This document shows, piece after piece, positions 27,601 through 39,600 of a stretch of DNA of 64,000 bases. Every line of letters begins with the position of its first letter. Positions within the stretch are counted from its first letter, which is position 1. The stretch lies in NCBI GenBank assembly GCA_026874595.1, contig CM049307.1:60706870-60770869 (forward strand). Direction: 5' to 3'. The position numbers were made by a program, and so were the translations under genes. The notes beneath the pieces are model-generated. The model ran no database searches. It was not told the origin of the DNA and saw only the letters and a program-made list of their open reading frames with translations. The stretch is from Sipunculus nudus. Taxonomy: Eukaryota > Annelida > Sipuncula > Golfingiida > Sipunculidae.

Positions 27601-30600
27601 TTTACAAAGAAACAGCAGAAGAGCTAGGTATTAATTACTGAACAGGTGGGCCTTAATGAAAGAAGTCAATACAATAAAACACTTAAGATGAATGTAATGA
27701 ACCAGGTCCTGTGCCCTATAATTGTTCTTCCACTTAAGTCACTAATGAGCGAGTACTAGAAGCATGTCATTATGAGGGGGCAAGCATATCCCAGCAAACC
27801 AAAGGTCCTGCAATAATGAATGTTTAAAGTAGGTCCATAACCCTGGAACAACCCATGGCTGGAGAAATTAAATATTTCAACAGGTTTCTCATACACATTA
27901 AATTTTAAAATCAAATCCACTTCTATGAATAGACAGTGGAGACTATCTGTAACATTCAGCAGGATGTCTAAAAGCAGCACTTCCCATTATGTATGCAGTA
28001 TTGGCATCCTCTGACTTGGAACCCTAAAGCATGCTTTTAGCTGACAGCCTCTGGGCACCGTTTCAATCCATTAAGCACATATACAGTAACATTGCATGAT
28101 AACAGCGCTGATTTCTATGGATGAAGCAAGCACTGAACATGGATGGCTGTTGTCATGGGGTTTAATTGGCTGTGAAACTTGGTGGGATGCACCCAGCAGA
28201 TAGACATCCAATTAACATGTCAATTTTCCATTCCAATCAGGTAATTTACCTACATTTTCAACCTGAATATGCACAACACTTAGTCATGCAGCAATTAACA
28301 AGATTGGTTTTAGGCCACCACACAACCAGTGCTAACCAATGGGTAAGCAGAATTTATTATCTTTGAGTGACAACTGACAACAATATATTATTCTTGGCTC
28401 TGGATGATGAATAAAATGAAAGTGACTTGTTTAAGGTTATTCATTGTGACATAAACCAGGTAATATTTTAAATTGGCATATGAATGGAAAGAAGAGGGAG
28501 ACTGTCTTCTTTTTACTCTAATAAAAAAATTAGAAATGATAAGGCCAAAAAAATAAAAGGTATGGTTTTCAGGCACTGCCTGCATCAATTTTAACCCCCC
28601 TCATAAAAAAATGTTGTTCTTTCAAGAAAATAAAATAATCCAATTTTGATAAGATTTCTTTTTTTATGTAGTGCTATTACCTGTTTAGTAAAAAAATTTA
28701 TGTGCTTTTCCCAGATCAAATGACATTTTTATCAATACATACAAAAAAAGGTAAAAATAAAATATCACCCGCCAGCACTAGTTTCTGAAAAAAGTGCATG
28801 AGAACCAAACCTTTTTATTTATTTTTTTCCCCCTTAAGCTGTGTTTCCATGTATCCGTAAAAATCGTATCCGCAAAAGACATAAGTACGCTCTCTAGTGC
28901 GCTGTCCGTAAAAACTGTTTCCATAAGTACGTATGTTTTTCTTGCGGACACCCTTTCAGGTGCCTCTTTTGAAACTGCAAGGACGACAGGCAGGAAGAAG
29001 GTCAACATGTCTCATCTCACCTGGCACCGGGGCACTGTTGCACGGACTTATCGCTCACCGATCCATTTCGATGCTGTCGGTTTTTGCGGATACGCATGCA
29101 GATCACGTTAAACATACATATGGAAACAGTTCATCTTAAAAAGAGGGATCCGATTTTTAGCGTACGAGACGTACAAGATTTAAGAATGAATGGAAACGCA
29201 GCTTTAACATGTAAAGTATGAGGTTGCAAAATTTACATTCTACATAGATGGTGGTTTGAGTTCAATTGGATGTTAATCTATATCTTTCCTGGGAATATAT
29301 TTCTCAATGAAAATGTGACTTGAAACATAAGCAATAGTTATATAAATAGCAACTTTAAACCCATGCATAACTATGCTGCATGCCAGCTTTCACCAAATGG
29401 TTCATGGCACGTGATGTCATGGCTCTGAGAGCCCACAGCCACAGCCATTTTGCGCCAGCCTGAGTTTAGATCAAGCTGAGCCAAGTTTATCAGGAGGTGC
29501 CACCAATATTTCATTAAGCCGAGGTGTGCTGATTTTGTGCAGCTCAGTTTTGCTTCAGAAAAAAATTAATACAACAAAATAAATCTTTTATGATTAAAAA
29601 TGCCCAAAGCATATATACAGACTAATACAGTAGAGGAAGACAATCCATGTTATTTTGGAAGAGTAACTGTGAGCATTTTTCCTTATATAGCATTACCAGG
29701 GAATATCTCAGCATCAGCTGCTCCAGTATGTAAGTGTAATGTATGTTTTCAAGTAAGTTGGCCTCAGAGCCACTGGCAAATGAGCATATATCTTGCCTTT
29801 AGGCTGAATCTTTCATACATGACAATTATAAACTATTTTCATAAAATGAAGACCTCCCTGCTTTTTCATTCTGTAAAGCTATTAGTTGATATTTCAACTG
29901 AAGATCAACATTTGTAAAAATGTTCAGGTTTCATTATTTTTTGTTTCTTGTTGCTAAAAGAAACAGTCCAATTGTTTAAGTATAAGTGTTGGCTGATGAA
30001 ATCACCAGGATAAACTATACCCAATATTTAATCACAGATTAATTAATTTATGTAAATTGGATGCAATATGTCAGATGTGACATAGATAATAATTTTTTAG
30101 CACTGGTAACAAGCACTTCTGAAATGAGAGAGCTTATGATTTACAAATGAATTTTACACTAATACTAGTAACTGTTGTAATCTCAAGTACTGGTGATCAA
30201 TGAAAATTCTTAGGAACAAGGGCAATAATCCTGATTTAATAAGAAGTTCACATAGCAGCAACACTAATAATTTAATGACAAACTCATGTCAACAAGGACC
30301 AAATAACTATGAGCATTATATGGGACATATTGAACCTGCGGCATAGTACCTACTAACTTAATGGAAGCTGGTATTGTCTGCCATTTACACAGTACATGTA
30401 CCCCTTGGATCAAATCTGCCTACTTGGTTTCAATAAGCAGACTGGTTTCATGGAATATCCCTGTCATCCACAATGGATGCCACACTAGCTTTAATGCTCC
30501 AGTTTTTATGAATTAGGCTCACAGTATGAAGGTTACTTTCATCTGTTAATAGCAGAGCAATGTCTCAGTTTGTAATGTATATATATCTTCATCTCTGTAT

Positions 30601-33600
30601 GCAGGTCAACCCCCTGTTCAGGATCTACATTAATCAGCGAATGAACTTTATTGTGTCTTTCTTATTAATATTTAGCTCATTATTCCTTGAAATAACCCAC
30701 AGAGGTAAGCCTGTTAATAAGTGTAGCATGTTTTTTCCACCATTACTTTCTTTCTATGTAATAAGAAAAAAAAAATAAAAAATTCTACACTGCAAGATAT
30801 ATTGTGTGCAATACATGACTGCACACTAGTCTGAATAATCAATCAATTAATTTATAATTTTAATCACATAAAGTGCAACATATCTTAATGGCTATTTCCC
30901 AAAATAGGCTCTTGAATCAATAATGAATGTATGCTTATATTCATCCCTGCAGATCATGTCATGTTAATAATTAAGTTAGGATACGTTTTGGCCACCTGTC
31001 CATTATTGATGGAATCACTGAAGCTCTTGGTGTTTTAATGGGAGATATTAATTGAAATCTTAATGGCACCAAAAAAACTGCTGTGGCATATTTTTCACCT
31101 TTTTCTGTGTACCAGTTCTTCCTGTTGATGAGCACAATGCCAGAAGAGGAGGGTGCTCAAATGAGTCATATTCCCCCTAATTTCTTGAAACCGGGGGGGG
31201 GGGGGGGGGGGGGGTGAGGGAGGGAACATTACAAAAAGTATCCATCATCAGGTAATCCATTTCAGGATTTTTTTTTGTATTCAAGACATGTGTACCCCAG
31301 AGATTGCCAAATGAATTTGTGTTTGTATGTGTGTAAATGCAAGAAGTATATAACTGTGTTTGCCATAAGTTGGAAAAACATGTACATTGATTATTTAAAG
31401 CCAGCTATTCATCTACCTGTCCTGCAGAATGTTTGTGGTTTGTGGCTTACTCTGCATACATATTAATGAACTGTTGGTAATTCCTGTTAGAAAAAGTTCT
31501 TATAACGTCTCAGTGATGGATGAATGAGTTTGTCTACAAGCTATTAGTAAACACAGTCAATACGACAATGTTGACAAACAGAAATCCATGTAGCCTCAGG
31601 TAGTTGGTTGCTTATAAGCAGAAATTGAAATTGTTGCAAAATGCCCTTTGCAAAACTTTGGTTCATCTGACTTGTCACAAGATGTCTTTGTTGAATGTGC
31701 TTGACTTATTTTGGTGGGTCTCCCATATGTAATAAACATGCGGATATAATCAAAATAAACAGTCTGTTTACTGTGGAATTGGCATTTGCCGACTTATTTT
31801 TATAAAACTTAGGTTCAAAGGATTTTCTTTAGACATAGAGAATTGGAATAGGCCCCTTCAAAATTTATAACTGAAATAAATAAGTTTTTAGTTAAAATAT
31901 AGTTGGTATTTTCAAATGATTATTCCTGGAATTTGCTGGTGTATTTAGTGATATCAAGGAAAAATGAGCAAAATGAAGATTTTCTAACATCAAAATAGTC
32001 ATGCAGGTGCGTGACAATAATAAAATCAATACATGGGTGGTAACGGGAGGTTTCCTGGGGACTAACATCTTATTCTAACACTGCATTGTCCATGAAGTGA
32101 CTGTAAGGGATGCAAATACTTGCCAAATGATAATTTGTTTATGTTTGAAATCCTAGAAAATCAGACAGGTGGTCAAGGATAGGCCAGGTCAGTACACTGG
32201 CCCTGTGATCAGTGCATAGATCTGATTCTAGATTTGTTTACAGCTTCACAAGAACTAATTTTATATATTCTGTATAACTACCATATCATACCTAACACCT
32301 ATAAAATGCATTTGCAGCTAACGTTAGATGCTTGCAATTACAGAGCAATCACTGGAAGCTTCCCCGTGACAACTGGGCAATAATCGAGAATCTGCTTTGG
32401 AGTATATGACCTTGGGAATAAAGTCAAGGTCAAAAATAGTTATCAAGTGAAAATTTATCACCAATGACTATAATATTTTTCTAAAAGATTAGTCTTTAAA
32501 AATGAGCCACATCTGAAATCTAAATACAGGCTGAAGAAAAAAGAGGACAACATTTTTAAATTATCGGTTTTATGGTGTACCTGAGAAAGTCAATTGTCAC
32601 AAAAGTTAACCCAAATATTGATACAGAAATAAACCCATCAACCACTATATGCCTCCCCTAAATGCAGGGGGAGGCTTAATTGGGGTTCTCATATACACCA
32701 AGATTGTACTACAAGTAGCTTATAAATTATAAATAAACTATAGATTATACATGTATAATACCATACAGAATTATGAATATATCTCTGATGTAGTGAGAAA
32801 CCATTTAATAACTCAAATGACACTTTCCTATTTCCATTTTTACAATGGTATTACTGTGTTATTAAGGGTAAATAATTTAGGCAAACCTGCTAAATACAGC
32901 AGTACTTCCATCACAAAAAGGGCATGGATAAATACAACAGAGTCCATTAACCAAATATGGATCTATATAGTTATATGTACCAATATTTAAGTGCAGATAC
33001 ATGTATGGTGTTCATTCTGGCACGTACTGCCACCATTTATCTATTTTGTACTGGAGACCATTTGATGAAAAACATAAATCTATAATTTTTTTTACTCATG
33101 CAATCTTTTATCCACTAATTCAACATATTTCTCCATAAAAAAAAAACATCAAACAATTTAGGGAAATAAGACCAATGAATCATGGTGCTTAGCTGATCAC
33201 TTCAAACTGGATCGAGTTATCACTTGGAAATCAATCTATGAATTTGAGACCTTAAGTATAAATGTAATTAACTTTTACTCTTCACCTTGACCTTTAAAAT
33301 TGGAGCAGCAATTGGTACAATGAATCAATATAAACTGAAAGTTATCATTTGAAAACCAAAAAAAAAAGACCCAGGGGTCTAATGTTCACTCTGTGAATTT
33401 CTGTACATGATGGTGGGTGATTAAGAAATAAACAAGTGACCCATGGGTCATGACGCTCAGCTGACTGGGAAGAGATTCGCTAAAGGAAATTTTATCATCA
33501 GAATGGTAGTATATACCCATTCAACTGAAGCATCAAACAGATTAACCAACAGGCCAAGATTTAGTCTGTATTTATATATCTCAAAAATAGAGAAAAAATG

Positions 33601-36600
33601 TGTAAACTTTAAAAACTAGAATACGGGTAGCCGACAAGTGACTACGTGTATCCGCCAAAATCAGAGTGGAACGGTTGAAGTGAGGCATGGATTGAGTGGC
33701 AAGGGAAATAGAGTGAGGTATGTTGCATATTAGCATGGATGTCTGCAGCCTAAATGTGTATGTAGGCTGTGCCACCTACCACAAATGCATACCACACTAC
33801 ATGCATATGAGTGATTTTAGCCGACGGCAGACAAACAGACAGACGCTGTGCAAAAATGGTTGCAGGTGGCCCCTCCAGTTTTGTGTATGATAAAGACCTA
33901 TGTGAGATCTATACACATGCAAAATTTTGGCCCAATTGTTCAAACGGTTCTCGAGATATGAGCTCGGATGTCTGCAGCATAAACTACATTTGTATAAATT
34001 TTATTTCCTGATTGGTCAATGGGTTCCCGAGATATGAGGGTTTATGTGTGGAAACAGACGCACAAATGGACGCTAGATAGAGGGGAAAGGTCAGAGGTCA
34101 ACACAAATTGGTTAGGCACTAGTTCACATGTGACTCGATAATTGGTTAAAATTTTCGGAAAAATTGGTCCATTTTTCTCAGAGGAACTCCCTGGAAACAA
34201 ACGTGGCGGCGGCGGAGGAACCTGGTCATAAAACATAGTATCTGCAAAACTTCGTTTTGGAGGATACAAAAATACAGGTGGCTCCACCAGTATGCAGAAA
34301 CTAATAAAACACTTCATGGTCAATATCCATGCAAAGAATCATGATGATCTCCGTATTAGTTGTTAAGATACTTCAGCTTTTGTATCAAATTGTCCATTAT
34401 TCTGAGGGATACTTCAGAGTCCTATAGCTTGAAGGATATGGGTAACAGAGACCTAATTTCAAGTTTCCACAGGCACTCTTCATGGGCCTCCTTGCATGAC
34501 AAGAATGAAGTTTCTGGGTCCAGTTGTTGCAATTTGTACCCTGTTGACAGATAACCACATCTTTAAAGGTCTCGAAAAAAAGAGAAAAACAATTCGTAAA
34601 AATTTGAAAAAAATAGAGGTGGCGCATCCAGTCTGCAGAAACTGATGGAACAGCTCATGATCAATATGTATGCCAAAAATCATGACCATCAGTGTTGTAG
34701 TTATTCAGATACTGCACTTTTTGTATCAAATTTTCCATTATTCTGGGGGGTATTTTGGAGCCATACAGCCTTAAGAATATGGGTAACAGAGACCTAATTT
34801 CTGGTTTCCATGGAGACTTTTCATAGGTCTCTCAGTGTATCGAGAATGAAGATTCTAGGTCCAGTCGTTATGATTTGTGCCATGCTAATAGATGACAGCA
34901 TCCTTAAAGGTCTCAAAAATAGAGGAAGAAATCGAAAAAAATCAAACAATATAGGTGGCGCCACCAGTCTGCAGGAACTGATGGAACATCTCATGATCAA
35001 TATGTATGCCAAAAATCATGACCATCAGTGATGTAGTTATTGAGATATTGAAGTTTTTGTATGCAATTTTTGACTACTCTGGGGGGGGGGGTACTTAAGG
35101 GCCCCATAGCTCGAAGGATATGGTTAACAGGTCCAGTCTTTACGATTTGTGCCCTGTTAACAGTTGTTCACATTTTTAAAGGTCTCAAAAATAGAGAAAA
35201 AAATTCGTAAAAAATCTAAAAATACAGGTGGCGCCACCAATCTGCAGGAACTGATGAAACATCTCATGATAAATATGTATGCCAAAAATCATGACCATCA
35301 GTGATGTAGTTAATGAGATATTAAAGTTTTTGTTGAAAATTTTGACTATTCTGGGGGGTACTTTTGGGCCCAATAGCTCGAAGGATATGGGTAACAGAGA
35401 CCTAATTTCTTGTTTCCTAGGAGATTTTTCATTGACCTCTCAGAATGTAAAGTTCCAAGATTCTAAGTCCAGCGGTTACGATTTGTGCCAGGTTAACGGA
35501 CAGACGGACAGACAGACAGACGGACGACGGACAAAGAGTGATCGCTATAGCTCAGCATGACTGAAAGTCAGCTGAGCTAAAAAGTGAATATAAAAATACC
35601 ATTCATGCATTTCAAAATGGACACTGTGCCAATGCACAAGTTTACAGTGTGAACAAACTAAAAATTTGACAGATAAGGATGAACAGAACATAGATTAATC
35701 AGAAAACAAAATTCAAAGTCCTGAAAAAATGCCATCTTGTAAATAATTTGACTGAATTTATACTCATTTTATTCCCCTTCTCCTATGGAATTGTTTACTT
35801 TGATATGAAAGACAAAATATTAATATTTCATGACATATGTTTGAAAAGTAGAAAAGACCATTACTGCCTGCAGAAAGTACGTCAACACAGGTGGCACCAC
35901 CTGCAGATCAAAATCAAATAGCAGTCACATGATCAATATTCCACTGATATTTGGCGCTGAAGGTGGCAGGAGTTCATTAGATATTTGGTAACACATATGA
36001 TGTCATACATGTACGCAAATACAACATATTGTAAAATTATGTGATCAACAAAATTTGAACTTCCCTTAAGATGCCTTCTTTAATTTTAACATAATGTGAA
36101 TGAATTTATGATAACTTTATTCCTCTCCATTAAAAGAGCTGTTTACTTTAATATAAAAAAAAGATGATATATTAATACTTTATGAAACATCTTGGAAAAA
36201 GCAGAAAAGACCATTACAGCCTGCAGAAAGTAGGTCAACAAAGGTGGCACCACCTGCAGGTCAAAATCAAGTAGCAGTCACATGATCATTATTCCTGTGA
36301 AATTTGTTGCTGAAGGCTGAAGCAGTTCCTAATATATTTGGTAACACACAATGGCATCATGTATGGAAACATAAATCATCAAATTTTGCAATCAACCAAT
36401 TCTGAACTTCCGTAAAGATGCCATCTTGAAAATAATTTGACTGAATTTATACTCATTTTATTCCCCTTCCTCTAAGGAACTGCTGACTATGATATGAAAG
36501 CCAAAATATTAATACTTTATGACTTATAATCGAAAAAGAGGAAAAAATTCTTTCAGACCGCAGAATATAGGTCAACATAGGTAGTGCCACCAAAGCTTAT

Positions 36601-39600
36601 TTTTGCATATTCATCACTTGATGAAAAGGTCTGGCTGTTGAGATATTTGGTTACAGACTGTGGATGATAGACGCTGCACAAGCCAATCAATTCACAGAGT
36701 GAACTATTGAGAAAATTTTTATGACCTTGTCTTTTGACATTTGACCTTCTGACATAAATATCTAAGGGTTCTTCCTTTAGTGATAGCCACATATATGTGA
36801 AGCTTGAATCCCATTAATTAATCAAAAGGCTGTCATGACTGTTATATACAGATTGTACAAGAGAGATAAGTTACAGATTGACAAACATAGAATTAGGGAC
36901 CCAATGGTCTTATGCGCAGCTGAATTTGTCTTTAAGAATATATTCAAAATGTGGGTCCTGTGTTCAAATTTGAAGCCAATTTGTACACCAAACTGGATTT
37001 CTCATCTGAAAACTAATTTGTGAATCGATGGGCCCTGTGACCTTGACCTTTGACCTTGTGACCCAAAGAATCTTCTCCTATTTGCAGGTCAGCTATATAT
37101 ATGTAGCTATGTGGTTTGGGATGAAGAGTTTGGCTTTAAATGCATCCACAATCTTTTTAGACAAGTTATAGTGGGTGATGTGACCTTGAACTTTGACCAC
37201 ATGACCCCAAAATCCAAAGGGATCTTACTTTTGTTTGGTGGGTCATTTACTGGTAATGTTTGAAAACAATATGTTAATCCAAACACGAGTTATCATCCTT
37301 AAACAAATTTGTGGACAGACTGTCCCTGCGACCTTGACTTTTGACCTTGTGACCCTAAGAGCAATAGGGTTCTTCCACTATTGGAAGGTCAGCTATATAT
37401 GCTAGAGAGAAGGATTGGGATTGAAAGTTTGGCTTAAAATGCATCTATAATCTTCTAAATAAGTGGGTCCTGTGACCCTGACCTTTGACCTCATGACCCC
37501 AAAATCGATACCATTATTACTTTATTGATGCCTCATATATAAGCCAAATTTGAAATAAATTTGTCAATCCAAACTGGAGTTATCATCTGGAAACAAATAT
37601 GTGAACACATGGCCCCTGTGACCTTGACCTTTAAACTTATGACACCAAAACCCAACAGGATCTTTCCCTCATGACCCCAAAATCAATAGAGTTCTTGCTT
37701 TAGTGGTGGACCATATATAATTTAAGTTTGAAATCCAAATGTCAATCAAAACTGGAGTTATCATCAGGAAACAAATTCGATGGACTTTCAGAAAGACAAA
37801 TAGACAGACAGACAGGGTAATCAATATAGGACATCTGCTTTTTCAAGTGGGGCCCTTATAAACCCACAAGGTTTCAAGACACTAGATGCAACTACAATCG
37901 TGGATCCGATAGTATCAATAGAATTTTGCAGTCTCAAAATAAAGGAAAAATTGCATTAAAAATAGAAAAAAATACAGGTGGCACCAATAATCTTCAGGAA
38001 CTGAAGAAACCAGTCATAATCAATAAACACACCAGGTTTCAGGACACTAGAGGAATCCACAGCTGAGAAACTGACATAATTACTGTCATCTGACGGTCTC
38101 AAAAAATCTGCATCATCACTTTTAAGTTTCTAGGGCCAGCAGATACAATTTGTGCCAGGCTTGGTAACAGATGGACAGATGCCCAGAGGAACAACTGACA
38201 AGGCGCCATTCCTGTATCTCGGTGGACTTTCAGTCAGCTGAGCTAATAAAGAAGATGGCGCCAACAAATTACCCAACTGGTCCAATTTTGCCAGATTACT
38301 GTAAGTACAATTTTTGGTCTGAATCCACCCAGCACTTGTTGATAAATGATAGTTGCATGAGGCATCTTAATCCACAGAAAAAGAGCAACATATCACTTCA
38401 CTTGACCAAATGTGTCTGAGAAATTAAGAAAACCAGCTGGGGCAATTTTTGTTATCAAAATTTGTATGATGCAAGGTATATATGTAGGGATGATGCATAT
38501 TTAGTTGCTTACAGTTTAAATGGGCTTAATAACCTAAAAACCATGTTGAATTTACACAAAAATAGCATCTTCTCTTTGAAATAAATTGGTACCTGCCAAA
38601 ATTTTGCCCAGTGAAACCATTGGCTTACCCCTGCAAATCGGTGTTAAAAACAGTGGACCAGACAAAATCACAGGCATCAAATATAAACACAGCGCATTGT
38701 CAGGGCTACAACACCTGTAAATCAGGAATTTTTTTTACCCTGATTGACTTGGCTCCAAAAATGCAATACATGTTCATGCTGGCTGAAACATCAAATGTGC
38801 ATGCACAAAATTTGATCTCCGGTCACCCTGTTATTGTAAACAGTTACACATGGACTGTGTTTACTAACACAAAAAACCATACCAAGGTGTTTAAAACAGC
38901 TCCAAGGGAGGTGCTAAGACCCTGTGCTGGGATGGTTTTGCCTAGAAACTTTTGTAAAAAGCAAAGGTGAACCAACAGTGTGAAAGAAAAGGCATAATAT
39001 TGCTCCTGATTATATCCCTTTAACAATACAATAGGCTTAAATGCTAGAGGGCAAAAAAAAACCCACAAAAGCACAATAAAACCTACAAAACTGTAGGTGG
39101 CATCATCAGTTGGCTGCTGTGCATTTGGCCTAACATAAGTATGTGTACAAAATTTGCTGAGAAAACAGATGGATTTCAGATGGATGATGGATAGATGCTT
39201 TAAATGCCATTAATTTGTTTAGAGCTCAAACACGGGTTAAAATGTCTGATATTACCAGGATATCTGTTACCGTCTGCAAAGCAAACTCTCGTCAAGAATT
39301 TTCCAAGGAAAGATCAAAGGGGTGGTTAAAGTCATACTTCTTCCATTGATGGTCGTGAAATACTGTTAAATACTAGCCTCTCTTTATGTCTAACAGGTTG
39401 ATGCATAAAAGATCATACAATCTTTACTATGGCACTGTGGTAAAAAATAACTAGAATACGGGTAGTCGACAAGCGACTACGTGTATCCGCCTAAATCAGA
39501 GTGGAACGGGTGAAGTGAGGCATGGATTGAGTGGCAAGGGGAAATAGAGTGTTGCATATTAGCATGGATGTCTGCAGCCAAATTGTGTATGTAGGTTGCC

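Noticed and set aside
38611-38970. 119-codon + strand ORF in intron 3
   Set aside because: No domain recognised and an incoherent composition; likely chance or a worn transposon.
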